A DNA stretch of 64,000 bases from an uncultured Clostridia bacterium (GCA_947167045.1 CAMVGO010000002.1:49088-113087), one strand, 5' to 3'; positions 17,878-28,500 are shown, counted from the first letter of the stretch. Translations and numbers: made by a program. The notes: a model not told the origin generated them from the letters alone.

Positions 17878-19518
17878 GTTCGTTCCGGAGGGCTTGTTGA
17901 AGAAGATCTTGTCTGCGGCAAATTCGAAGCAGACTCGTCCTTCATTTATGAACGTGAATATCGATGTGCCCTCCTTGGCATTGTTCCTTACGACCAGCTT
18001 GTCAAAGGTGAGATAACCGGGGGCCTTGGCCAGAATCTCAATGCGGCGGTTTATGTTTTCCGCAGGGAAAGAGAAATCGAGCCTGTCGCTCAGGCCGACG
18101 CGGAGCGCCCATGGCTGTACCGACAGCGACAGGGGTGCCTTGGCGTCGGGAAAGATGGAGTGGCGTCTTATCGTGAGCTTAAACTTGCCCTTAAGCTTCT
18201 TTGCGCGGAGCGAGTAATACGCAGGGAACGGAGGCCCCGTAAAGTCGTCGAAGACATCGGAGACGTCCTCATTGCCCAGCATCTGCCAGGATGAATTGAT
18301 CTTGATGTGATCCTTCGGCGTGAATTCGTTGATGACCTTGTCTATCTCGGTCTGTATGTGCTTTGAGAATTCAAGGTCGGAATAGAGCTTGTTTGTCTGA
18401 TAGCGGACGAAAGAGGAATAGGATGCCTCAAGGAGAAGCTTGAGCCTCTTGGCCTTCTGGTCCGGGAAGATCGCAAGCGCATGAGCGATCCTCAGAGCGC
18501 TCTCCGGCAGGCATATGTTGTACTCGCCGGATTCAAACCTGATCCTGGCGTCGTGATATACCTGAAGGAAGATGTTATATGCAAGGAGCGGATCCGGATT
18601 GCCGGCCTCGCCCAAAAGGAGCATGTCCGCGAACATGAGCTTTGCTTCAAAAATGTTGTAGTTCGAAGCGATGGCAAAGTAGGAAAACGCTTTGTTGAAG
18701 TCGGGCTTGCCCGTAAGCCTGCCGTCGTGATAGATGAATCCCAGCGCGTTGGCCGCATAGCCGAAACCGAATTCCCTCAGCAGGATCTCAAAGAGCCTTG
18801 CAGCCTCGGCGTAATCGCAGCTGTATGCGCTGTTGCCGCCGTTGCAGGCAAAAGCCTTGATCTTGAGCGCTTCGAAAACGTGCTCTTCGCACATCAGGTC
18901 CGTGAAATAGACGAATCTCGAGATGATGCTCTCGGGAGCGTCCGACAGGAGCAGGTTGTTGTCCCAGTGGTTTACGAAAGCGAGCATCTGCTCTTTGGTA
19001 TATGTGCGTTCTTCAAAAGGAAGATCCTTGTTTTCCTCAAAATTCTCGATGAGATTAAGGAGTTCGGGGATGCCGAGGACCTCTGAAGCCGTTCCTCTCG
19101 GGAATTTGCTGTCCTCATCGAGCTTGTCCGCAACCTGGGCGAGCTTGACCATTATGGTGACGATCATGTCCTCTTCCGTCTCGGGTATGGGAGGGCACGG
19201 AAAATCGCAGATGCGGTCAGGGTCGGGTCCAAGAAGTTCATCCAGGAGCAGATCCTCATAGAAATAAGTGGTGAGCGGGGCCCACCAGTCGAATATGAAA
19301 TCTTTGAAAGAGAGCTGTTCATCCTCGAAATGTCCGAGCGCAGTCTTAAGGTCTGACAGCTGCATCGGATATTCATTCTCGCACTGGACGTCAAAGCCTG
19401 ACTCGGGATATGCATCCGTGTCATCTCCGCCGACGATATCGATCCAGCCGACATCGTATCTGCAGATATCCATCAGTTTATCCTGTGTCATAAAGATGTA
19501 TGGTCTGTGTTTGCTCAT
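17869..19518 (-). CDS. Sel1/TPR-like repeat protein of unknown function
   Basis: AARLFEILLREFGFGYAANALGFIYHDGRLTGKPDFNKAFSYFAIAS; likely start MSKHRPYIFMTQDKL. Confidence 0.6.
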   Translation of the reverse strand: MSKHRPYIFMTQDKLMDICRYDVGWIDIVGGDDTDAYPESGFDVQCENEYPMQLSDLKTALGHFEDEQLSFKDFIFDWWAPLTTYFYEDLLLDELLGPDPDRICDFPCPPIPETEEDMIVTIMVKLAQVADKLDEDSKFPRGTASEVLGIPELLNLIENFEENKDLPFEERTYTKEQMLAFVNHWDNNLLLSDAPESIISRFVYFTDLMCEEHVFEALKIKAFACNGGNSAYSCDYAEAARLFEILLREFGFGYAANALGFIYHDGRLTGKPDFNKAFSYFAIASNYNIFEAKLMFADMLLLGEAGNPDPLLAYNIFLQVYHDARIRFESGEYNICLPESALRIAHALAIFPDQKAKRLKLLLEASYSSFVRYQTNKLYSDLEFSKHIQTEIDKVINEFTPKDHIKINSSWQMLGNEDVSDVFDDFTGPPFPAYYSLRAKKLKGKFKLTIRRHSIFPDAKAPLSLSVQPWALRVGLSDRLDFSFPAENINRRIEILAKAPGYLTFDKLVVRNNAKEGTSIFTFINEGRVCFEFAADKIFFNKPSGTNLG

Positions 19519-19684
19519 GTGTATATTATAACGCGTGCTTACTCTTATTAAAGACTTGACAAGGGTTTGTCCCATAATCGGGAGGGAACGGGGCGGGCGG
19601 AAACCCCGTATTTACGGACGATGGCGGCTGTACCGGTGAGGGCTGGGGCTGTTTCCGGGAGGTGCATGACGCAAAGTGATGAAA

Positions 19685-19929
19685 TTATCCCGATTGTTCA
19701 TTTTTCGGGACTTTGGGATAAAAATCGAGTGTGAAATTATCCCGGGGAAAGCTTTTCGGGGTGATTGGGATAAAAAACGGACAGGAAATTATCCCGGGTG
19801 AAGCATTTCGTGGCGATTGGGATAAAAAACGGACAGGAAATTATCCCTTGAGATTCATTTTTAAAGATTTGGGATAATTATGCCTTCGAAAATTATCCTG
19901 CGGCGGTAATAATCCATGGTTTGGGATAA
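19685..19929. repeat. Alternating-orientation word array 1 (TTATCCC / GGGATAA), exact 52-bp superperiod
   Basis: TTATCCC at 19685, 19737, 19789, 19841 (TTATCCT 19893); GGGATAA at 19715, 19767, 19819, 19871, 19923. Confidence 0.95.
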
Positions 19930-19988
19930 ATTCGCAGCCATGATCTTCATCTCCGGGCCTGACCTCTGAGCAGGCTGCAACGGGTTTA

Positions 19989-20412
19989 CGATACCTCACG
20001 AAGCGCCAAGATATCGTTTTCGAGGAAAAGTATTCAAAAACGATATCGGGGAAAAGCTCAAGATATCGTTTTTCATGGAATTTATCAAAAAACGATACCT
20101 GACGAAGCACCAAGATATCGTTTTCGAGGAAAAGTATTCAAAAACGATATCGGGGAAAAGTTCAAGATATCGTTTTTCATGGAATTTATCAAAAAACGAT
20201 ACCTGACGAAGCACCGAGATATCGTTTTCATGGGAAAAAACTTGTAAAACGATATCAGTCGACGAGTTGAGATATCGTTTTCATGGAAAAAACTTGTAAA
20301 ACGATATCAGTCGACGAGTTGAGATATCGTTTTCGGGAAAAAGTTGTCATTTACGATATTTTTCAAAAAACTGAGGTATCGTTTTCGGGGAAAAATCCTC
20401 GATTACGATACC
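19989..20412. repeat. Alternating-orientation word array 2 ([AG]TATCG / CGATA[TC]), 52-bp superperiod, 17 words
   Basis: Forward words at 20011, 20063, 20115, 20167, 20219, 20272, 20324, 20376; reverse words at 19989, 20041, 20093, 20145, 20197, 20250, 20302, 20354, 20406. Confidence 0.95.
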
Positions 20413-20495
20413 TCAGGTAGAATCAGATGACCGCTGCATACCACTGCAGACAGCTGCAAGCCGCAACAGTTTCAGCGAGCCGCGCAGCCCCGCCC

Positions 20496-20540
20496 CCAAC
20501 AAAAGTGCCGCCCCACAACGTGAGACGGCACCATTCAGAT
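20496..20540 (-). terminator. Terminator-like hairpin downstream of glmS
   Basis: Minus strand GGTGCCGTCTCACGTTGTGGGGCGGCACTTTTGTT. Confidence 0.65.
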
Positions 20541-20568
20541 ATCAGTTAAAAAACGCGGGTAAGAGGAC

Positions 20569-22419
20569 TTACTCTACCGTTACGCTCTTTGCGAGGTTAC
20601 GCGGCTTGTCGACGTCGAGACCCCTTGCGCAGGATACGTAGTAGCCGAGGAGCTGGAGCGGAACGACTGCCAGGGAAGCTGCGAAGAGCTCGTTGATCTT
20701 CGGGACATAGACCACGAAGTCCGCGGAGTCCTCGATCGCATAATTGCCGAATGACGTGAGGGCCATGAGGTAAGCACCACGCGCCTTTGTCTCTACAAGG
20801 TTGGAAAGAGTCTTCTCATAAAGACCGCTCTGTGTAAGGACACCGATGACAAAGGTGCCTTCCTCGATGAGGCTGATCGTGCCGTGCTTGAGCTCACCTG
20901 CAGCGTATGCTTCGCTGTGAATGTATGAGATCTCCTTCATCTTGAGGCTGCCTTCCATCGTGATGGCGTAGTCGATGCCGCGGCCGATGAAGAAGATGTC
21001 CTTCTGGGCCGAGAGCTTGGCGGCAAACCACTGGAGACGCTCCTTGTCCTCGAGGACCTTGTTGATCTTGGCGGGGATGGACATTACTTCGGAAGTAAGC
21101 TCTTTAGACTCATCTTCGGTGATGGAGCCCTTTATCAAAGCAAACTTGATCGCAAGAACATAGCAGACAGCGAGCTGGGCTGAATATGCCTTGGTGGTTG
21201 CAACAGAGATCTCGGGACCTGCAAGTGTGTAGAGCACATAGTCTGCTTCGCGTGCGATGGTGGATCCGACAACGTTAACTATGGCAAGTGTCTTGATGCC
21301 GTTAGCCTTTGCATCTCTTAAAGCTGCAAGGGAATCTGCCGTCTCGCCTGACTGGCTGATGATGATGCAGAGGGCATTCTTGTTGAGAGGCATGGATCTG
21401 TAACGGAATTCGGATGCAAGCTCGCATCTTACCGGAATGCCTGCCAGTTTCTCAACGATATACTGGGTGCAGCAGCCGACATGATATGCGGAACCGCATG
21501 CAACGATATAGATCTGTTCAAATGATTTGATGTCCTCATCCGTGAGATTTGTGGCGGAGAGATCGATCTTATATGAGTCTCCGTCGGGTACGATAACGGA
21601 ATTAAGAGTATCTGATACTGCCTTGGGCTGCTCGTGGATCTCCTTCATCATGAAGTGCTCAAATCCGCCCTTTTCGGCAGAAGCCGCATCCCAGTCGATC
21701 GCCACGGGAGTCTTCTCTATGGTGTCACCGTCCAGGTTGTAGAAAGTAACGTTGCCGGGTTCGAGACATGCCATTTCAAGGTCATCGATGTAGTAAACGG
21801 TTCTTGTGTACTTAAGAATGGCGGGAACGTCAGATGCAAGATAGGAAGCATCCTTGTCGAAGCCGATGATCATGGGGGAGTCCTTGCGGGCGACGAAGAT
21901 CTTGCCCGGGTGATCCTTGAACATTACGGCGAGAGCGTAGGAGCCTCTTACACGGACCATTGTCTTTGCGAGGGCTTCGATCGGGTCGTGTGTGTATTTC
22001 TTGTAGTAGTAATCGATGGTCTTGATGGCGACTTCGGTGTCTGTCTCGGAATAGAACTTGTAACCCTTGCGGATCATCTTGTCCCTCAATTCCTGATAGT
22101 TCTCGATGATGCCGTTATGTACACCGACAACGTTATAGTCGTCAACGATGTGGGGATGCGCGTTGTTCTCGGTGGGTTCGCCGTGGGTAGCCCATCTTGT
22201 GTGGCCGATGCCGCAGGTGCCCTTGAGGGCCGCGCCGCCGTCGGTCTTCTCTGCGAGGACTTTGAGTCTGCCCTTGGCCTTGACTACAACGGGGTTCTTG
22301 TCGCCGTCCCTTACCGAGAGACCGGCAGAGTCATAACCTCTGTACTCGAGCTTTGCAAGACCGTCCAGGAGGATAGGAGCTGCTTTTTTCTTTCCTGTGT
22401 ATCCAACGATTCCGCACAT
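20569..22419 (-). CDS. glmS: Glutamine-fructose-6-phosphate aminotransferase (isomerizing)
   Basis: MCGIVGYTGKKKAAPILLDGLAKLEYRGYDSAG; two SIS domains; C-terminal DKPRNLAKSVTVE. Confidence 0.97.
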   Translation of the reverse strand: MCGIVGYTGKKKAAPILLDGLAKLEYRGYDSAGLSVRDGDKNPVVVKAKGRLKVLAEKTDGGAALKGTCGIGHTRWATHGEPTENNAHPHIVDDYNVVGVHNGIIENYQELRDKMIRKGYKFYSETDTEVAIKTIDYYYKKYTHDPIEALAKTMVRVRGSYALAVMFKDHPGKIFVARKDSPMIIGFDKDASYLASDVPAILKYTRTVYYIDDLEMACLEPGNVTFYNLDGDTIEKTPVAIDWDAASAEKGGFEHFMMKEIHEQPKAVSDTLNSVIVPDGDSYKIDLSATNLTDEDIKSFEQIYIVACGSAYHVGCCTQYIVEKLAGIPVRCELASEFRYRSMPLNKNALCIIISQSGETADSLAALRDAKANGIKTLAIVNVVGSTIAREADYVLYTLAGPEISVATTKAYSAQLAVCYVLAIKFALIKGSITEDESKELTSEVMSIPAKINKVLEDKERLQWFAAKLSAQKDIFFIGRGIDYAITMEGSLKMKEISYIHSEAYAAGELKHGTISLIEEGTFVIGVLTQSGLYEKTLSNLVETKARGAYLMALTSFGNYAIEDSADFVVYVPKINELFAASLAVVPLQLLGYYVSCARGLDVDKPRNLAKSVTVE

Positions 22420-22629
22420 AATAAGGAATTCTCCCTGTAATTTTTTAATTGAAGTATTTTATCACACGGCGAATATCCCTATTGAAACTCTCTGGGTATC
22501 ATAATCATTTCCGTTAAGTATGATAACCGTTTGCAAATAATTTTCGTCATATGTCGAAAATAACTATTGATAATTGCCCCGAAACAATTTAAAGTAAGTT
22601 GGCTTTAATAAACGGAAAGGGGAAGTCAT

Positions 22630-23358
22630 ATGCTCGAATTGCAGAACATCAGCTTTCATGCCGATGACAAAGACATCCTTAAAGATATAAACCTTACGAT
22701 AGACGACAAGTTCGTCGCCATTACCGGACCCAACGGCAGCGGTAAATCGACCCTGTTAAAGATCATCATGGGCATCATTAAGCCCACTTCGGGAAAGATA
22801 ATCTTTGACGGACAGGACATCACTGACCTTGCCGTCAACGAACGCGCCAACCTGGGCATCAGCTTTGCATTCCAGCAGCCCGTCAGGTTCAAGGGCCTTA
22901 AGGTAAAGGACCTTCTGGCGATCGCGGCAGGCGAAGGCGTTGACGTCACCAAAGACTGCAAATACCTGTCGGCCGTTGGTCTCTGCGCCAAGGATTACCT
23001 GAACCGTGAGATCAACGATACGCTCTCGGGCGGTGAAATGAAGAGAATCGAGATCGCAATGGCGGCTGCAAGAGGCGGAAAGCTCAGTCTTTTCGACGAG
23101 CCTGAGGCCGGCATCGACCTCTGGAGCTTCCAGAGCCTCATCAAGGTTTTCGAGAACTTAAGAAGAGTCACGAACGGAAATATCATGATAATCAGCCACC
23201 AGGAAAGGATCCTTGAGATCGCCGACAAGATCATCTACCTGAAGGACGGTGTTGTCGACAGATATGACGAGTCCTCCAAGGTCATGAGCGAACTCAACAT
23301 GGGCCGTTACGGATGCGGCTGCGCATACTCTCAGAAAGAAGGTGTCTGCAATGGATGA
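22630..23358 (+). CDS. sufC: SufC-like Fe-S assembly ATPase
   Basis: GPNGSGKSTLLK Walker A, LSGGEMKRIEIAMA signature, LFDEPEAGIDLWSF. Confidence 0.85.
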   Translation: MLELQNISFHADDKDILKDINLTIDDKFVAITGPNGSGKSTLLKIIMGIIKPTSGKIIFDGQDITDLAVNERANLGISFAFQQPVRFKGLKVKDLLAIAAGEGVDVTKDCKYLSAVGLCAKDYLNREINDTLSGGEMKRIEIAMAAARGGKLSLFDEPEAGIDLWSFQSLIKVFENLRRVTNGNIMIISHQERILEIADKIIYLKDGVVDRYDESSKVMSELNMGRYGCGCAYSQKEGVCNG

Positions 23359-24268
23359 TCTCGAAAAGAGAATGCTCAAAGAGGTTGCGGAGCTGGACAG
23401 CCTTCCGGTAGGCGCGTTCAACATCAGGAGCAACGGCAAGAGCGAGGCAAGGAACTCAACGGCAAACATACAGATCGAATCCCGCGAGTCGGGCGACGGC
23501 ATCAACGTATATTTCAAGGACGGCACGAAAAACGAATCCTGCCACATCCCCGTCATCATCAGCATGTCCGGTCACAAGGAGTGCGTATATAACGATTTCT
23601 TCGTCGGCGAAGACTGCGACGTCACCATAATCGCGGGCTGCGGCATCAGCAACTGCGGCGGTCACGACAGCCAGCACGACGGCATCCACACCTTCCATAT
23701 CGGTAAGAATTCGAAGGTGAAATATGTCGAGAAGCATTACGGCGAAGGCACGGGCACCGGCAAGAGGTTCATGAACCCCACGACTGTGGTCCACCTCTCT
23801 GAAGGCGCAACCATGGATATGGATACTTCCCAGATCGCCGGAATAAACGACACTTACAGGATCACCAGGGCCGATCTCGGTCCCGGCGCGAGCCTGGTCA
23901 TGCACGACAAGATCCTTACGAACTTCGACCAGACGGCCAAAGCCGAGATCGTGGTCGAGCTAAACGGCGACGGTTCCTCATGCGATATCGTAAGCCGCGG
24001 CGTAGCTAAGGGCGAATCACAGCAGGATGTTATCATCGACATTGCGGGAAACAGTGCATGCCACGGTCACGCAGAATGCGATTCCATCATCATGGACAAG
24101 GGCGTCATCGTAGCAACTCCGAAGCTCAAGGCAACATGCGTAGATGCTTCGCTCATCCACGAGGCAGCCATCGGAAAGATCGCCGGCGAGCAGATCATCA
24201 AGCTCATGACTCTGGGATTAAGCGAGCAGGAAGCTGAGCAGAAGATCATCGAAGGATTCCTGAGGTAA
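23351..24268 (+). CDS. sufB: SufB/SufD-like Fe-S assembly scaffold (short form)
   Basis: SufB-type beta-helix core; KATCVDASLIHEAAIGKIAGEQIIKLMTLGLSEQEAEQKIIEGFL; overlaps sufC. Confidence 0.85.
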   Translation: MDDLEKRMLKEVAELDSLPVGAFNIRSNGKSEARNSTANIQIESRESGDGINVYFKDGTKNESCHIPVIISMSGHKECVYNDFFVGEDCDVTIIAGCGISNCGGHDSQHDGIHTFHIGKNSKVKYVEKHYGEGTGTGKRFMNPTTVVHLSEGATMDMDTSQIAGINDTYRITRADLGPGASLVMHDKILTNFDQTAKAEIVVELNGDGSSCDIVSRGVAKGESQQDVIIDIAGNSACHGHAECDSIIMDKGVIVATPKLKATCVDASLIHEAAIGKIAGEQIIKLMTLGLSEQEAEQKIIEGFLR

Positions 24269-24369
24269 CGGAGCCTGTCCCGGACGCCGTCATTAATAAA
24301 CAAAATAAAAGAATTGTCTCCGTAATTGTGGTAAAATAACTTTAACATTTTTTACCGGAGGCACGGCGT

Positions 24370-25383
24370 ATGGGACTTAATTTCCGCAAATCTATCTCTT
24401 TGGGCAAGGGCTTGAAGCTCAACTTAAGCAAATCAGGACCCAGTGTATCATTCGGTAAGAGCGGATTCAGACAATCCGTTAACCTGAAGGGACAGGCAAG
24501 GACAACGGTCGGCATTCCCGGCACGGGCATTTATTACACAAAGACAAGCAATGTAAAGAATATCGTCGGCGGACTTACCGGAAAGGATAAGGATACGTCG
24601 GCAAAGGGCAAGAAGGCGGCAGGCAAGGCTGCCGGCGAAAAGGCCGAGAAGGCGCCCAAGGCAACGAAGGCTGCTGCAGCCGCACCTGCAAAGAATGCGG
24701 TAAATGAAGAGCTCATCGCAGAGTCCAAGGCAAAGATCGAGGAATTTGCAGCAGGCATCGAAGCGCTCAAGTCAGTACATAAGCAGTCCGACGGATACAT
24801 CGACTGGGAAGCAGTCGCGAACGGCGCGGTATCAGGTCAGATGAAGGAACTCCAGCCCTTCGCACAGAGCGTTCTTGCCGGTGATATCGATTCTTATTTC
24901 CAGGTTATCTCCGAAGTAGGACCTTTTGATGACCTTCTCGAATACGGCAGCGGATTTGAGGTGGGAACGGACGATCCGAAGATGCTTGAGATCGAATTCC
25001 AGGTCAAGTCAGATGAGATCATCCCCAAGGAATATCCTGACATGAAGGCAAGCGGAGAAATCGTCATGAAGGAGTTCAGCAAGTCCGCTTACTATGAACT
25101 CGTCCAGGACTATGTTTCGAGCACGATGCTCAGGATCGCAAGGGATACATTCGCCATCCTTCCCGTACAGACGGTCATCATACACGCCGTTGATAAGGTG
25201 CTGAACCCGGCTACGGGCAATGACGAGGAAGTCACCATCTGTTCCGCAAAGATCAAGAGAGATGCACTTGCCACCCTTAATTTCGAGCGTATCGACCCTT
25301 CAGACTGCCTTGAGAGCTTTGAGAGCAACGTTAAGTTCAGGAAGACTTCAGGCTACGCTCCCGTCGACAGAGTGCTCGCGTAA
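24370..25383 (+). CDS. DUF4236-type N-terminal domain protein with Lys/Ala-rich linker
   Basis: MGLNFRKSISLGKGLKLNLSKSGPSVSFGKSGFRQSVNLKGQARTTVGIPGTGIYYTK. Confidence 0.75.
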   Translation: MGLNFRKSISLGKGLKLNLSKSGPSVSFGKSGFRQSVNLKGQARTTVGIPGTGIYYTKTSNVKNIVGGLTGKDKDTSAKGKKAAGKAAGEKAEKAPKATKAAAAAPAKNAVNEELIAESKAKIEEFAAGIEALKSVHKQSDGYIDWEAVANGAVSGQMKELQPFAQSVLAGDIDSYFQVISEVGPFDDLLEYGSGFEVGTDDPKMLEIEFQVKSDEIIPKEYPDMKASGEIVMKEFSKSAYYELVQDYVSSTMLRIARDTFAILPVQTVIIHAVDKVLNPATGNDEEVTICSAKIKRDALATLNFERIDPSDCLESFESNVKFRKTSGYAPVDRVLA

Positions 25384-25549
25384 GTCCCGCCTGAAGCAGG
25401 GCTTCCGTTTGTTGACAGAATGTAAACTTTCAGACGGTATCCTGATAACAAACGCGTGCGTTTATTGCTTTTCAGGATAAGGCTGATTAGTATTACAACA
25501 TAAGTGCTTTTACTTTGTTTTATGGATTTTTACTCATAGAGGGTCGTGG

Positions 25550-28500
25550 ATGTCGAGACGCAAGAGAATAGCTTTATTTGTAGCCCAGGCTGATGAATAC
25601 TATCAGGCCCTGTTTATCGAGGGCTTTATCGGTAAGGCATTCGAACATGACGCGGACGTCCTTGTTTTCAGCAGCTATCTCAAGTATCAGAACAATCTGG
25701 GAAGAGAAGTGGGCGAGACGTCCATCTTCACGCTTGTGCCCTATGAGGATTTCGATGCCATAGCAGTAATGGCCGATACTCTCCAGTCTCCGGGTCTTTC
25801 CGACAGTATCGAGGAGATCATCCACCAGCGCTGCAAATGCCCCGTCGTATTCATCGACAAGGAGAGCAAGTATTTCCCGTCGGTATTCCCGAATCACTAC
25901 GGCGCCGTAAAGAAGCTTGTCGATCACCTTATCGAAAAGCACGGCTATACAGACATCGCTTACCTCACAGGTAAGGCATGGCACCACTATTCCAAGCAGA
26001 GATTACAGGCATTTATGGACGCTATGTCCGAGCACGGTCTGACGGTCGGAAGAGACAGGGTCTTCTACGGAGACTTCTGGTATACGAGCGGCGAGAATCT
26101 CGGTGAGAGGCTCTTAAAGAAGGGCGGAAAGCTCCCTCAGGCTATCGCGTGCGCCAATGACTGCATGGCCATAGGTCTTTGCAAGGCGCTCGAAGGCGGC
26201 GGGATCAATGTTCCCAACGACATCGCCGTGGCAGGTTACGATTCCACTGAAGAGGGCAGGTATTCGCCTAAGCCCGTCACATCGCTCAGGATCCCGGCCA
26301 AGTCTCTGGGCGCATATGCTTTGGGACTTCTCTTCGATAAGATGGAAGGCCGCGAGACGCCTCCTTTCGAAGATTACGGTGATTTCTTCTGCGGAAGGAC
26401 ATGCGGATGCAGCGAGGACAAGGTCCAATATGAGACAAAGCTCCGCAAGGTATGGGATACCGATACATCGCATAACAGCGTTTTCTCGTCTTTCAACCAT
26501 CTCGATGAGGACCTGGTCATCCAGAATGATTTTGACGGTCTCGCGAAAACGACATTCTCGTATGTTTTCCAGATAAGAGAATTTGAGAGCTTCAGCATCT
26601 GCCTGAACGACAAGTGGCAGCAGAAGGCTAAGGCCATGTCCGGAGCCATCGACGATTCGAGGATCTCTCCCGAGAGGCTCTCGGACGTTGACAGGTTCTT
26701 TACCAAAAAGATGATGCACGTCATCGCGTGCCGTGAGGAGAGGCTGAGCCTCGACAGGGTAAGCGACGACGTCTATTTCGACAGGCACGTTCTTATCCCG
26801 AGGCTCGACAGCGAGAGGATGAAGCCCGAGGCATTCTTCTTCACGCCGTTGCATTTTGAGGAATCGACGTTCGGCTACGCGGTACTGTCTTATACGGAAC
26901 CGAGATCTTACAAGAAATCCTACCGTTTCTGGCTCCACAGCATTATGAGGGGCCTTGAGAACTTCAGAAGATATGACGAGCTCATCGCAATCAACAAGAA
27001 GCTCGAAGCGAGCCTCGTAAGAGACCCGCTCACAGGTATCTACAATTACAACGGCTTCCTCCGGCAGACGGAAGAAATCATAATAATGAATCCGCTGAGG
27101 GAAGAAGAGCAGGTCGGAGTGCTTGCCGTCGACATCAAGAACCTTTCGAAGATCAACAACGAGAACGGAAGGTCCGCAGGCGACAATGCCATCATCAGCA
27201 TGGGGCATTTCATGGACGAGGTATTCTCCCGCGGGCGCATCTACTGCATGGGCAACGGCGAGATGGTCGCGCTCGAAGTCATGGGCAAAGACGAAGATGT
27301 CATGCAATGCCTTGAGCAGAGGGTCAAGGCTCTCTACGAAAAGATCGAGGAGTATAACGCATCCCTTGGCGAAGGGTCGAGAAAACTCGAGGTATATTAC
27401 GGCACTTCCGACGGAAGACCGAAGACGAAGTCAGATTACGAGAGCCTTGTAAGCGTTGCGCTTTCAAGAAAGAACGGACAGAAACTCAATTTCCAGAAGA
27501 TGAACGCGGACGGCTTCGACGAGTCGCAGATCGAGGAGGCAAAGGTCGTAAACGAGATCCTCGACAAGAACAGGATCAACTACCATTTCCAGCCTATCGT
27601 AAATGCGCGCACAGGCGAGATCTATGCTTACGAAGCACTGATGAGAGCCGACACGAATCCTTATGTGCAGCCGCTCCTGGTTATCAAGTACGCAGGTTTC
27701 TTCAACAGGCTGTACGATATCGAATATGCCACATTCCATAATGTCTTAAGCTATGTCATGGAAAACAGAGGCAAGTTCGATCCTGAGGCCAAGATATTCA
27801 TCAACTCCATTCCGGGCCAGCGCCTGAAGAAGGAGGACATGGATAACATCTCAGAGATGGCAAAGGCTCTTCAGGGCAAGCTCGTAGTCGAGTTTACCGA
27901 GCAGTCTGAGATCGATGACAAGGAACTTGCCGACATGAAGAGGGAGTATCAGGCATTCGGTTTTGAGACCGCGGTCGACGACTACGGCACAGGTTACTCC
28001 AACGTCAGCAACCTCCTGCGCTACATGCCGAACTATGTAAAGATCGACAGGGCGCTCCTGGCAAACATCCAGGATTCACCGCAAAAGCAGCATTTCGTAA
28101 AGGACATCATCGAGTTCTCACACGACAATAACATCATGGCTCTCGCCGAAGGCATCGAGACGACAGAGGAGATCGAGACAGTCATCAACCTCGGCATCGA
28201 CCTCATCCAGGGCTACTACACCGCGCGTCCTTCCGAGAAGATCATCAAGGAGATAGCTCCCGAGATCAAGGAAGAGATCGTCCGTTACAGCTCGGGCAAG
28301 GCAAGGAACCGCACGAGAAGAGACTATGTCGCAGGAAGGGAAGCAAGGATCTCGCTCCCGATCCTCATAAAGGAAGGCTATAACACCATTCACGTCACGT
28401 CCGGACATGTCACCCACAGGGATCTTCATATCCTGGGCGTTCCGGGCGACGATGCTGTGATCAGTCTCGAGATCGAGAGCGGTTACAAGGGTAAGATCGC

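Noticed and set aside
19841-20214. Minus-strand ORFs of 90 and 72 aa with repeated peptide FFDKFHEKRYLELFPDIVFEYFSSKTISW
   Set aside because: They are translations of the 52/104-bp array; no ribosome-binding site or family match, and the repeat explains the shared peptide.
19685-20412. CRISPR array
   Set aside because: Repeats alternate orientation, words are only 6-13 bp, spacers are similar between units and no cas genes are present.
22420-22629. glmS ribozyme upstream of glmS
   Set aside because: The intergenic sequence read on the minus strand lacks the ribozyme core (no AGCGCC(A/C)GAACU-like segment).
25384-25549. c-di-GMP riboswitch ahead of the EAL gene
   Set aside because: Only a simple hairpin (TATCCTGATAACAAACGCGTGCGTTTATTG...TCAGGATA) is visible; no GEMM-type core.
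26114-27307. 397-aa antisense ORF
   Set aside because: Opposite the LacI/GGDEF/EAL protein; no recognisable family.
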